Shown here one piece after another: positions 32,729 through 41,761 of a DNA stretch of 64,000 nucleotides. Each line of letters opens with the position of its first letter. Positions within the stretch are counted from its first letter, which is position 1. Origin of the DNA: DAIOXA01 sp050949165. Lineage in GTDB: Bacteria; Bacillota; Proteinivoracia; UBA4975. A program made the position numbers and the translations under genes. The stretch is taken from NCBI GenBank assembly GCA_050949165.1, contig JBMNFF010000010.1:186001-250000 (forward strand), given 5' to 3'. The notes beneath the pieces were generated by a model. The model ran no database searches and was not told the DNA's origin. It saw nothing but the letters and a program-made list of their open reading frames with translations.

Positions 32729-34531
32729 TTATCCCTCCTTAGCCTTCAGCACCTGCATGGGCTCGGCCTTAAGAACCCTGGCGGCAAAAATGCTGCTGAG
32801 AATCAGGGTTACTGCCAGAACCGAGCCAGCTGCTGTCAAGGGAGCCTGATGGCCGGGAGGAGCCGTCACTTGAAAACCGTCCACAGTGTTATCGCCGGAA
32901 GCACCACTATAAGAGGCATTTACCGCCATGACATCAACATTACGTATATACGCCTCCTCTAATACGGTAGCAGACAGGGTATACCCCGCTATACCGCCAA
33001 GAACCGCCGCCGGCCCGGCAACCACGAGCACACAGAGCATAAGATAGGCCAGCGCCTTTTTCCTACCTGCACCCAAAGAGTACATGATGGCGATGTTGCG
33101 ATGCTGCCTGCCTACAAATAGCAGAGAGGACAGAAGAGCTATCCCCAATCCGGCAGCGGAACAGATTGCCGTCAGCAGAGAAGCAGTCTCCCTCATTCCA
33201 CCCAAAGCGCCGCTGACTTTGCTGTACCCCTGATCATAGAAGGTAAATCTAAGTCCTGATAAATCATACTGCTCCATCTCCTTTTTAAATGCAGCAACTG
33301 ATCCATTGGTAAGACGGGTGGAGACAAAATTCTCCCACTCTGGCATATGCACTTCGGAAATGACGCTATTAGTGCCGTCACTCACCGCCGTAACGGTACT
33401 GCTCCCACGGATTATAGGTATGTTATCGGGCTGGATGGGGACTGACCTCTGGGGGACAAAGATTGTATCTTCATGCAGGCCGTGGATACCCATGTTATCA
33501 ATAATGGTGTAGAGTCCAATAATTTCATAGTTCCCCCAGTCAGTGACATCTACTAAACAGCTGTCCATCACAGCGCCCTGCCTAAAAAACGTTATGTCTT
33601 CTTCTGAGAAACATAGAGCAATTTTGTCCCCAACCCGAAAGCCGTTGCGTTTAGCGGTGTTGGCATTGAGGATACAGACCTTGACGCCTTCCTGATAATC
33701 AGCCTGCGAGAAGGATCTGCCGCTGGAAATCAGGGCGTTGCCCTGGTGAAAGATCAGCATGGTTTCCAAGTCATTGCTGGTGTATACACTCAGCGTCTTC
33801 ACGGAGTTTTGGAGTATTTCTACCAGACGACCCCACATCTGCCCCTCTTCCCTATCCCAATAATCCTCGGTAGTAATTTCCGCGATTGAGGCGAAGGAAG
33901 AATCCTCCTTAAGAACCCCAGCTTCTTTCAACATAGCTTCTGATGAGCTTGGGAAAACGGTACATGACCCCCCATAACCTTCATAACCGCAAGTAACATA
34001 TTTCTTTCCAATTTCCAGTTGAATAACTTGACCATCATTGCCCGATTGCTCCAGCCAGAGTAAACTACCCTCCCTGAAACCACCGTGGTAGGAATGGTGC
34101 ACCTTCAGAACCCTGACAAGAATTCGTTTCCCATCAGCTGGAAATTCGGGTGTGAATTCGATAACAGAGTACATCACACCAGCCTTAGGCGGAGCCATAG
34201 ATATAGAATCATAAACTGCCGTTACCCCTTCTGCAACACCTGCTAGCATTATCCGACGGTCAAGTAGGCGGACATGTTCTGAGTTGACAATGGGGGAGTA
34301 GTCATAGTTCATGATGTCATTCAAAGTTAAATCCGTATTATCCAGATTTTTAAAGGAAATGGCGCCTATGGTGGTAAAGGCCTCATCAGCCATCTCAATG
34401 CTTTGAACAGCACTTAAATGCAAATTGATACCAACGGACAAAATGGCTGTAATGGCTGCTATGAGAATGATAAAGAGTCCTGTCCTTAGTGGTGTCCTGA
34501 ACACTTGTTTGAGGCTGTTATGAAAAATCAT
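32729..34531 (-). CDS. FtsX-like permease, subunit 1
   Basis: A 600-aa membrane protein. ATG 34531 (MIFHNSLKQVFRTPLRTGLF) follows GGAGGG at 7 nt; the longer open frame upstream overlaps the anti-sigma gene. N-terminal helix at about 18-40, extracytoplasmic domain about 45-440, then three helices including RNIAIMYSLGAGRKKALAYL, the FtsX motif. A 50-residue insertion with YSGASGDNTVDGFQVTAPPG between the last helices is unusual. Cotranscribed with the sigma/anti-sigma genes, so probably part of an envelope-stress response. Confidence 0.9.
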   Translation of the reverse strand: MIFHNSLKQVFRTPLRTGLFIILIAAITAILSVGINLHLSAVQSIEMADEAFTTIGAISFKNLDNTDLTLNDIMNYDYSPIVNSEHVRLLDRRIMLAGVAEGVTAVYDSISMAPPKAGVMYSVIEFTPEFPADGKRILVRVLKVHHSYHGGFREGSLLWLEQSGNDGQVIQLEIGKKYVTCGYEGYGGSCTVFPSSSEAMLKEAGVLKEDSSFASIAEITTEDYWDREEGQMWGRLVEILQNSVKTLSVYTSNDLETMLIFHQGNALISSGRSFSQADYQEGVKVCILNANTAKRNGFRVGDKIALCFSEEDITFFRQGAVMDSCLVDVTDWGNYEIIGLYTIIDNMGIHGLHEDTIFVPQRSVPIQPDNIPIIRGSSTVTAVSDGTNSVISEVHMPEWENFVSTRLTNGSVAAFKKEMEQYDLSGLRFTFYDQGYSKVSGALGGMRETASLLTAICSAAGLGIALLSSLLFVGRQHRNIAIMYSLGAGRKKALAYLMLCVLVVAGPAAVLGGIAGYTLSATVLEEAYIRNVDVMAVNASYSGASGDNTVDGFQVTAPPGHQAPLTAAGSVLAVTLILSSIFAARVLKAEPMQVLKAKEG

Positions 34532-34556
34532 AAGCAATCCCTCCAAACCTTGATGG

Positions 34557-36008
34557 TTACTCAGTACCAGGAAGAGGAATCTCCCAGTTGCCTGGCACGA
34601 AAAAATGGATTGAGCTTGCGGTGACCCTCTTAGAATCCCTGGGTAATCTGAAGCCAACCACAATATTGCCCTTATAGCTTTCTTGCATAGTAGGCAGAAT
34701 GAAGCCATCCACCCTCCATTTTGCCACTCCCCGGATCAAGCCATCAGGTTTAAAATGCAGCTCCAATATATCTTCGGAACCCCAAACAGGGCCGTTCCTT
34801 TCCCAGGCGACTAGGGTCATAGTTGAGCCGGCCACTGCCACCTCTTTTCCCACATCCTCCGGGGTAAAGTCAAAATCCACCGGGATGAGGAATTCCCAAT
34901 CACAAATCACCAGACTCAAATCCCGCATATTCCCGGGGTAACTAAAGATGTCACAGATTTCCCAGTAATAATTAGATTGGCTGCCTACTCTACTACCTTC
35001 CGCCGCTGATATGCCATTCCCATCCATCAATAATGTATTAGGGATGGGAAAAACGCCCTGATCAAAGAAACAGCCTTTGACAGAAAAGTCAACTCTTGCC
35101 TGGGTGGGAGTGTAGATAATGCGCTTGAGCTTAAGCGTTACATCACCCACTGTCTCTTCAAAGTCCAGTTTATACTCCCTGGATACCTGGCTGACTGAAT
35201 CCCGAGTCACATCTATGTCCATGGCCAGGCCGGGATCTTTCAGCACAACCCTCAACTGCTGCGCCCCCGCAGGCAAGGGATCGGTGTATACTAGCTCGAG
35301 GATGCCCAAGGGGGTTTTAACCTGCTGGCTGGATAAGGAATACAAAGGAAGATTGTCCCAATTTGTGGAGTATATATCTAGTTCAGGTTTCTCCCTTCCC
35401 TCCAGCAAGTAAATAATCGTCGTCTGAATGGGGTCGGTAACGGCTCCCAAGATGGTTAATTTAACCCCGTCCTTGGAAGCAGTTTCTAGATGTTCGTTGA
35501 TATAACCGTGTTCATAGGCCCAGGCCAGCCCGGCATCCTTAATCACCAATTCCCGGACCCAATCTCCGATCAGTGGCATTTGCGCAGAAACTCGAACCAT
35601 ATTTGGCCAGTAGACGAAGAGCACTAGCACCAACACAGCAACTAAGGCTATGGCGCGAAGATTGCGGCCCGAGAAACCCCAACTTTTTCTAGCAGCTTGG
35701 GGCTGAGGGATATGGCTCGTCCGGAGACTGGCTACCCACTGCCTCCGGCGAGCAATTTCTTCGCTGCCAAGACCCTTTGCCCGTTGGATTGCCCAACTTC
35801 CCAAGCTGCCCTTCTCATACCCTTGACTCTCATTATTCAGCCCTGCTTCCACAGACTGGGCTGTAGTCTGTATTGCCGCGAATTCTCGGGAGCAGGCACT
35901 GCAATAGAGCAAATGCTCCTTAACCGCATTGGCCTGGGGCTCGGTCAGTGCTCCGTCCAAGTAGGAAAGGAGTTCTTTTCTAACGTCTTGACACTTCATT
36001 ACCTTCAC
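34557..36008 (-). CDS. Zinc-finger anti-sigma factor with DUF4179 domain
   Basis: A 483-aa transmembrane regulator. The N-terminus has a zf-HC2 anti-sigma domain: CQDVRKELLSYLDGALTEPQ followed by VKEHLLYCSACSREF, the H-x3-C-x2-C zinc motif. One membrane helix lies near 120-137 (LRAIALVAVLVLVLFVYW). The extracytoplasmic part starts VRELVIKDAGLAWAYEHGYI, typical of DUF4179. It overlaps the 3' end of the ECF sigma gene by 29 nt and should sequester that sigma factor. The downstream FtsX/LolD genes are its likely output. Confidence 0.92.
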   Translation of the reverse strand: MKVMKCQDVRKELLSYLDGALTEPQANAVKEHLLYCSACSREFAAIQTTAQSVEAGLNNESQGYEKGSLGSWAIQRAKGLGSEEIARRRQWVASLRTSHIPQPQAARKSWGFSGRNLRAIALVAVLVLVLFVYWPNMVRVSAQMPLIGDWVRELVIKDAGLAWAYEHGYINEHLETASKDGVKLTILGAVTDPIQTTIIYLLEGREKPELDIYSTNWDNLPLYSLSSQQVKTPLGILELVYTDPLPAGAQQLRVVLKDPGLAMDIDVTRDSVSQVSREYKLDFEETVGDVTLKLKRIIYTPTQARVDFSVKGCFFDQGVFPIPNTLLMDGNGISAAEGSRVGSQSNYYWEICDIFSYPGNMRDLSLVICDWEFLIPVDFDFTPEDVGKEVAVAGSTMTLVAWERNGPVWGSEDILELHFKPDGLIRGVAKWRVDGFILPTMQESYKGNIVVGFRLPRDSKRVTASSIHFFVPGNWEIPLPGTE

Positions 36009-36482
36009 CCCCTCTTTCCATTAGCTCCCGCATTTTTGCCATGGCGTTATGTAACCTGGATTTTACTGTGCCCACGGGAATGCCGAGAACTTGGGCAATT
36101 TCAGCCTGTTTCAGATCAGCTGCATAGCGCAGCGTCAACACTTGGGCATAATTCTGGGGAAGCCTTTCCACCAGTTCCCAGATTAAATCGTCTTCAAAGC
36201 CATAGTGGCACCTCTGGGCAAGGAATTCTTCGGGCCGGCCCATTGGCACAATCTTTCTCCGCTGACGGATTACCCTCCCGCATTGGTGGGCGACGATGGT
36301 TTTAATCCAAGGCTTAAAATACCGATGGTCTCTAAGTTGATCCCTGGCCAAAAAGGCGGAGACCACAGCATCCTGGAGGGCATCTTGGGCATCCTGAACA
36401 TTGCCGGTAATGGCCAGGGCCATCTCTTTCGCAAATATGTTTCCACGGAATTTAACAATTCCAGGAAATCTGATTCGGTCAC
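35980..36482 (-). CDS. ECF sigma factor with an apparent 5' frameshift
   Basis: From ATG 36423 the frame encodes 147 aa: MALAITGNVQDAQDALQDAV (region 2.1-2.2), then region 4 RLPQNYAQVLTLRYAADLKQ, AEIAQVLGIPVGTVKSRLHN. The family needs ~20 more residues before this. Upstream in the same frame lies VKFRGNIFAKE, which fits but has no start codon. The other frame gives GTG 36482 with VTESDFLELL behind GGGGAGGGG. Adding one A to the AAA run at 36451-36453 joins them as VTESDFLELLKFRGNIFAKE. Either a one-base deletion, a sequencing error, or an N-truncated sigma from ATG 36423. Confidence 0.85.
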
Positions 36483-36612
36483 AGGCTCATCCCCTCCCCT
36501 ATATACTAAGGGACAACTACCCTAGTATTTCGTTCACAGTTTTCAAGGAAATTATTCCTTATTTTACTTTACCCTTTAATTGATTGTTGGCACAATAGCT
36601 AAAGCAAAAATA

Positions 36613-36641
36613 CGCAAAAAAGGGCCGGAAGACCGGCCCCT
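36613..36641 (-). terminator. Terminator of the zinc-ribbon/protease operon
   Basis: Minus strand GGGCCGG-TCTT-CCGGCCC followed by TTTTTTG; strong rho-independent terminator about 45 nt after the last gene. Confidence 0.88.
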
Positions 36642-36683
36642 ACATTTGGCCACCTTGGGGACCCCGACCGTAGGTCGTGTCTC

Positions 36684-37055
36684 TTAGCGCCCCATAAATA
36701 ACTTCTCACCGCACTTGCCGCAAAAACGCGCTCCCGGGATAACTTTAGAGCCGCATTTAGGGCAGAACTTTATTTCCGGGGCTACAGAAAACGTGGCAGG
36801 TAAATCTTCGCCGGCGCCGGAATCCGCCAGAAACAGCCAGTCGATTTCCTCGTCATCCTGGCAAAAACCGATGGAACCATAGGGAGACACAAGATAAAAG
36901 CTATCTTCATCAGCGGGGTTTTCTGCATCGTGGATTTCCGCGATACCCAGCAGGCCGTTTCTGTCGTAATTTTCATCTGCTGTGGCAAAGCTCCAATTTG
37001 CGCTAAGTGTCGCGGCAAACTCCGCGGCTTGGTACAATGTGCTGTATAGTTTCAT
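36684..37055 (-). CDS. Small protein with C-terminal zinc ribbon
   Basis: A 123-aa cytosolic protein, last of a seven-gene operon. An N-terminal alpha/beta part (MKLYSTLYQAAEFAATLSAN, SFYLVSPYGSIGFCQDDEE) with no recognised fold is followed by a zinc ribbon KFCPKCGSKVIPGARFCGKC at about 96-117, almost the same as the ribbon that opens the 769-aa protease of this operon. ATG 37055 follows GGTGGAGGG; ATG 37079 overlapping the upstream stop is an alternative. Function unknown. Confidence 0.8.
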   Translation of the reverse strand: MKLYSTLYQAAEFAATLSANWSFATADENYDRNGLLGIAEIHDAENPADEDSFYLVSPYGSIGFCQDDEEIDWLFLADSGAGEDLPATFSVAPEIKFCPKCGSKVIPGARFCGKCGEKLFMGR

Positions 37056-37075
37056 TAAAATACCCTCCACCTCAG

Positions 37076-38383
37076 TCATTTAAACAGTAAATTATTGCAC
37101 CGCTGGCAACGGTCATTTCGTATGGGGTTCATCATGGAACACACGTTGCAGTAGATGATGCGGTCTTTTGACTTGTCATATTTCTCGTACGTACCGAACA
37201 TAGGGTGGAACCGCACTCTGTCGCCTACGGACAGGTAGTCGTACATATGCCGCCCGCTGTCCTTTTCTATAATGGTCCGTTTCTTGCCGTCATCGGTGGT
37301 GATCACTGTGGTGTATTCCGTATAGGTTCTGTAATTGTCGGCTTCCCCGCCCCTGTGTTCGCTGCGTTCTTTACTGTGCTTGTTGACTACCGTGCCCTCC
37401 CAGATGGGCCTCTTGGTCCTGCTTAGGGCAAACAGGTTGACCATCAGCATGACCAGGGCAATGCCGACGCCGATGACCAGGGAATCCCTAAGGGGGTATT
37501 CTTTAATCAACAGGCCGGCAAGCGGGAATCCAATCAATGGCACAAGCACTGCGATCCACATACAGCCAATGGAGGATTTTTTGTTTTTCGCTGCAGCCGC
37601 TAAAATCTCCGGTGAGTTGCAGTGCTCTGAAAACCCAATAAGGCTTATATGCTGAGATTCAACCCTTTGAGAGGGTGTAAGCACTGGCTGCTTGCCAGAG
37701 GTTTCCACAGCCTGTCCGCACATAATACAGAACTCAGCGTTGGTGGGTAAAGCCTCTCCACAGGACTTACAGACTCCAGGGGCATGATGTGATTTCTTCC
37801 CGCAGCTGACGCAGAAGGCCGCTCCCTTCGGCAGCTTGCTTCCGCAGGCTGAGCAAAACTCATCCGCCACCTTTCCTTTGTCCTCCCTTTGGGGAGCGGC
37901 GGATTTTCTCGCCGTTGTTTTTTTATTGTCTCGGGAGGGGCGAAGGATAAAAAACCAAAACAATAGCACACAGCCAATGGGGGTGAAGATGTGGTAGATA
38001 ATCCCCCCCTCCCCCATCCGGCTAAAGTCTGCCAGGGCAGCGGGCTTGTTGATGTATGGAAAGATGGGGAGATAACGGATGGATTCTGCGCGAGTTTCAC
38101 CATTCTCCAGCCTCGGCCACGCCTCGTCGCTGGCGTAAATCACATAGCCTCGGTATTCCTTGCCCTTCACCGTAAAGTAATACCCCTTGGAAACGGTGCG
38201 GGAGCGGTTTGGCTCCGCATTGGTGCTGTCCAGGCGGTTGTCATATCTGTCCACCGTACCCATGACTGTGTCGCCCCAGATTGCCAGTGTAAGGGTACTG
38301 AGGCTCGTATACATGGCAAACAGCAGACAGGCGCAGATCAGCACCAGGATGACCAGGGGTGTTTTATTGCTCTTTTTTGCCAT
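37076..38383 (-). CDS. Membrane protein with several zinc ribbons and DUF3592-like domains
   Basis: A 435-aa protein. An N-terminal helix (TPLVILVLICACLLFAMYTS) leads to a DUF3592-like extracellular part (GTVDRYDNRLDS, YYFTVKGKEYRGYVIYASDE). A second helix lies near 125-145. Cytosolic double zinc ribbons CSACGSKLPKGAAFCVSCG and CKSCGEALPTNAEFCIMCG follow, then two more helices near 268-310, a second DUF3592-like part and a final ribbon CNVCSMMNPIRNDRCQRC. The mix suggests a membrane scaffold or sensor; function unknown. Middle of the seven-gene operon. Confidence 0.8.
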   Translation of the reverse strand: MAKKSNKTPLVILVLICACLLFAMYTSLSTLTLAIWGDTVMGTVDRYDNRLDSTNAEPNRSRTVSKGYYFTVKGKEYRGYVIYASDEAWPRLENGETRAESIRYLPIFPYINKPAALADFSRMGEGGIIYHIFTPIGCVLLFWFFILRPSRDNKKTTARKSAAPQREDKGKVADEFCSACGSKLPKGAAFCVSCGKKSHHAPGVCKSCGEALPTNAEFCIMCGQAVETSGKQPVLTPSQRVESQHISLIGFSEHCNSPEILAAAAKNKKSSIGCMWIAVLVPLIGFPLAGLLIKEYPLRDSLVIGVGIALVMLMVNLFALSRTKRPIWEGTVVNKHSKERSEHRGGEADNYRTYTEYTTVITTDDGKKRTIIEKDSGRHMYDYLSVGDRVRFHPMFGTYEKYDKSKDRIIYCNVCSMMNPIRNDRCQRCNNLLFK

Positions 38384-38774
38384 GACGCTCTCCCTTCATA
38401 GCTGTATGCTCTTTCTCCCGCCACCCCACGCCAAATAGGTATAGGATGGTGAGAACCAATAGCGGCGGCAGGGTCAAGGCCGCGTAAGGGCCGAGGGGAA
38501 AAATCAGCAGCACGGCCGCCGCCAATTGGATATATGCCGGAATCCGGCACCAGCGCTGTCTGTGGGGCCGACTGGCAAAGGCAAGTCCTGCAATACCCGT
38601 CACCATAGAAAATACGTACATAATCCCCGCAGCGAAGCAGCCCACACCGCCATAATCGTAGTCCAAAGAAGCGTTGTTGATGAGGTTCAGACACCATAAC
38701 AGCATTGGAAATGCTACAAGCAACATCAGGATTGAGCTGGTAATGCTCAGTATGGACTTTTGCTTTTTTATCAT
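38364..38774 (-). CDS. Small four-helix membrane protein
   Basis: A 136-aa protein with four predicted helices (SILMLLVAFPMLLWCLNLI; CFAAGIMYVFSMVTGIAGLA; YIQLAAAVLLIFPLG; LPPLLVLTILYLFGVGW) and a basic tail. ATG 38774 has GGGAGTGG 8 nt upstream. It overlaps the next gene by 20 nt. No family recognised; presumably a membrane partner of the zinc-ribbon proteins. Confidence 0.75.
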   Translation of the reverse strand: MIKKQKSILSITSSILMLLVAFPMLLWCLNLINNASLDYDYGGVGCFAAGIMYVFSMVTGIAGLAFASRPHRQRWCRIPAYIQLAAAVLLIFPLGPYAALTLPPLLVLTILYLFGVGWREKEHTAMKGERHGKKEQ

Positions 38775-38797
38775 AATTTCCACTCCCAGTTCCCTGC

Positions 38798-41107
38798 CTA
38801 CCTCTCACCAGTGATGGTTACCCATGGCGTACCAGAAAGATCATTCACGATGCCGACAAAGGATTTCCCATCCAGGGAGAAGACAAAGTCTATATCCTCA
38901 TTGACTTCACCGGTGGCCCACGATATCGTCGTGGTGTATCTTCCGTCTATGATTTTTTTCCCGGTTTTGTCGACGGTACAGTCAATTCGATACACTCCGC
39001 CGGGGCCGTAATTCTCTACAAAGGTAACAACAGTTGTTATAGAGGACTCGGGTTCATCCATTTGTAAATTGTTGACAACACCCTTGTATGTCCCTGAAAA
39101 GGGAACCTTCTCAATTTGGCTTTCATCTTTTTGCTCCAAGAATTTGGCTTCTCCCGTCACCTTGTAGGAAATGGTCTTTTCCTCAGCGGTGGTGTTAACC
39201 ACCAGGAGCAAGTAGCGGTACTTATCTTCCAAGGTCTGCCTGAATTTTGGGGCGGATACTGTCACCCCTTTAATTGCCTCATTTTTCGCTGACAAAGCTC
39301 TGACCAGGACAAGAGTCTCCCCGCCCGGGGCGGTTATTGTAAGATTGCCGTCTTCCTTAAGCATACTGAGCCCATCCTTATCCATGCTTAAGGCGACAAC
39401 CCGTGCGCCATACGCAGGCACCCTGACTGAAGATACTTGCCCCTCTTCGCTGGTCATTAAATCCCACAGCAGCTTTAGCTCTGAAGTGAACTTGGCAATA
39501 TCCTCATCGGCTTTATTGAGGATCTGGCTATGCAAGATATACGGCTTATAGGCAACATCTGCCCATACCGAATCGTGGGCGAGCACCATCCGGGCAAAGA
39601 AATCCACAGCATACTCAGACGGATCACCAAAGAGATCGCGCATCCGTTCCAGCCAGCCCTCTTCCCCAAAGTAACCGCCGGAGGCATAAAGTTTGATGAG
39701 CCCCGCCATTTTGTCAGTGCCGGTAAGGGGATCCTTACCCTCCAGCCAGCCTCCCTTACTTGCCCAGTAGCTAACCAGGGCAGCACGGACATATCCCTCT
39801 TCAGGTGAATCCGATTCCGGAAGAATCCCTTCATATAATTGGTATTGCTTAGAGCCGTGGTCAGTTACCCCGCCAAAATACTTTTCAAAGAACGTTGCTG
39901 TCGCTTCATCCAGCCAATGTAAGCGCTGGTACTGGCTTGACACATAGCACTCCTGGATAAAGTGCATAAACTCGTGACCAAAGACCGATGTAGTTTCATC
40001 AATATCGTAGGACATAAAGAGAAAACGGCTTAAGTTTATATAGCCATGGTTGATGCCCCAGGGACTTGACACATATAGACCATAGGTCTTTGTTTGTTTT
40101 TTGACATTAGAGGGCAGTGTCGTCACAAAGACGTCCATGGGCCACTCGGTCCGTTTCTCCACATTGAAGCCAAAGTCTTTCATGCGCTGGAAAACTTGCT
40201 CCATTCTGGACAGTATTTCCTCCCTGGCATTTGTCGGCAGAGAGGTGGCCATCAGTCGCGAATCGTCAAAGACCAGGTTAAACCTTTCACTCTGGGATGC
40301 ATGGACGAGTTTCAGTTTGAACTGAGCGTTAAAGCGCATCTTCTCATTGTATCCCCGGCGCAGGTATGGGCCGGACTGCAAGTAGACATTATTTTCCATG
40401 CCTTCGTATGCAGAAGGCGTGATTTCCGCAGTCATCCAGCCCTCCTGGGCAGAGGCCTGGACATGGTCATACACTATTACTTCTTCCCCGGTACTATCCA
40501 GCATAGTAAAGCCAATATCCAAGTACAGGGCCTCTCCTTCCTCCAGGGCCAAACCCTCCGGCATGGGCGCCGAGAGCACTACTGGCCCCTCGGGAATGCT
40601 GGAAAAAGCGAGATCATAGGTGACGGAAACAGCCCCTTCATCCAAATCCACAGTGGCCGTTTTTTTGTTCTCCAACACCGCTGACTCGTAAACACAGCCG
40701 CTGAAATCCACCTGCATACCGGACAGCACCGCCATGCCCTCTACAATATTCGTCCTTCCCAGTCTCTCCTTCACCAAAAAGCCCGGCCAGCCAAAAAGAG
40801 CAACGACTGCAGTTTGGACTGCCAGCAAGGCGGCAAGCACCATGCGCAGGCCACCCCCGCCCTTTTTCTTCATTGTTTCCTGAACCTCGGGGTTAACAGG
40901 CCGAGTCGGGGAATCTGACCCAGACTTCCGTGCCGGGGCAGGAATCGATGCAGGCGGCGCAGCCGCCGGATTAGTTCCGGGCTGTGCCGCAGCGAAGCCT
41001 GCCGGTTTGGGCGACCGGAACACACTGGCTACAGGTGCACCGCACTTCCCGCAAAAGCGCGAGCCAGAATGCAGCTTAAAACCACATTTCATACAGGAAT
41101 CACCCAT
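38798..41107 (-). CDS. Zinc-ribbon, single-span membrane protein with extracytoplasmic HExxH metalloprotease domain
   Basis: A 769-aa protein. Residues 5-26 are a cytosolic zinc ribbon (CMKCGFKLHSGSRFCGKC), then a Pro/Ala-rich linker and a membrane helix at about 88-112. Outside is a long region with a gluzincin-like site: GHEFMHFIQECY (HExxH at 378-382) and LHWLDEATATFFEKYF (third ligand E401). A C-terminal beta domain, FSGTYKGVVNNLQMD to the end, is shared with the 641-aa lipoprotein two genes upstream. The start ATG 41107 follows GGAGGG. Protease activity is inferred from the motif; substrate unknown. Confidence 0.85.
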   Translation of the reverse strand: MGDSCMKCGFKLHSGSRFCGKCGAPVASVFRSPKPAGFAAAQPGTNPAAAPPASIPAPARKSGSDSPTRPVNPEVQETMKKKGGGGLRMVLAALLAVQTAVVALFGWPGFLVKERLGRTNIVEGMAVLSGMQVDFSGCVYESAVLENKKTATVDLDEGAVSVTYDLAFSSIPEGPVVLSAPMPEGLALEEGEALYLDIGFTMLDSTGEEVIVYDHVQASAQEGWMTAEITPSAYEGMENNVYLQSGPYLRRGYNEKMRFNAQFKLKLVHASQSERFNLVFDDSRLMATSLPTNAREEILSRMEQVFQRMKDFGFNVEKRTEWPMDVFVTTLPSNVKKQTKTYGLYVSSPWGINHGYINLSRFLFMSYDIDETTSVFGHEFMHFIQECYVSSQYQRLHWLDEATATFFEKYFGGVTDHGSKQYQLYEGILPESDSPEEGYVRAALVSYWASKGGWLEGKDPLTGTDKMAGLIKLYASGGYFGEEGWLERMRDLFGDPSEYAVDFFARMVLAHDSVWADVAYKPYILHSQILNKADEDIAKFTSELKLLWDLMTSEEGQVSSVRVPAYGARVVALSMDKDGLSMLKEDGNLTITAPGGETLVLVRALSAKNEAIKGVTVSAPKFRQTLEDKYRYLLLVVNTTAEEKTISYKVTGEAKFLEQKDESQIEKVPFSGTYKGVVNNLQMDEPESSITTVVTFVENYGPGGVYRIDCTVDKTGKKIIDGRYTTTISWATGEVNEDIDFVFSLDGKSFVGIVNDLSGTPWVTITGER

Positions 41108-41119
41108 GTTCACCCCTCC

Positions 41120-41716
41120 TTACGGCCTGACCAGCGCCATGTACGCCGGCAGGTCGTTGAGTGTATCCATGCGGCCAATGGCATACTGCTTGTCATTCAG
41201 TTCATAGAACTGAGGGAAATGGATGGTGGCCTGGTCAGTAGCAACGAGACCGCCGTCCCAGCTGCCATAGAATACCATGTCCTCATCTTCAGATTCATCA
41301 AAGCTCAACCCCTCTTCGGGGAAATATGCCATGTACCAATCCGCGGTCAGGCTCAAATCATTACTTGACCCAGAGATAGTAACATTGAACAGTATCATAC
41401 TCCTCATATCCTGTTGATTCTCCGGGTCAAAGTAAATAAAACCCTTCCAACCGCCGATGATGTCTGCAAAATCCTCTATTTGGACTGCGTTGGCGGGGAC
41501 TCCGTCATAATAAACGCCCTGGGTATACCACAGAAAGTCCTCCAAGTCAGGTCTTTCCTCAGTGGAGTACACCCTGGCTGGGGCTTTTTCTTCAGACCTG
41601 TGAAAATTTTTGGGTATTGTACTGATGCCTGCCGCCAGCATCAGCAAGTTGGCTGCTATGAGGATTGCAGTCAGAATCCTTTTTCCCCTGTCTGCAGGGG
41701 TAGCGACATCTCTCAT
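41120..41716 (-). CDS. Membrane-anchored protein of unknown function
   Basis: A 198-aa protein with an N-terminal helix (ILTAILIAANLLMLAAGIST) and an extracytoplasmic part containing DLEDFLWYTQGVYYDG, IIGGWKGFIYFDPENQQDMR and TADWYMAYFPEEGLSFDESE. The block resembles the structural-binding halves of small lipocalin-like domains but I recognise no family. ATG 41716 follows GGGGAGGAA. It lies between two paralogous proteases in the operon, 12 nt before the larger one, so a shared role outside the cell is likely. Confidence 0.72.
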   Translation of the reverse strand: MRDVATPADRGKRILTAILIAANLLMLAAGISTIPKNFHRSEEKAPARVYSTEERPDLEDFLWYTQGVYYDGVPANAVQIEDFADIIGGWKGFIYFDPENQQDMRSMILFNVTISGSSNDLSLTADWYMAYFPEEGLSFDESEDEDMVFYGSWDGGLVATDQATIHFPQFYELNDKQYAIGRMDTLNDLPAYMALVRP

Positions 41717-41761
41717 CCTGGATTCCTCCCCTTTATTAGGACCGTGGCCCCGCATTTAGGG

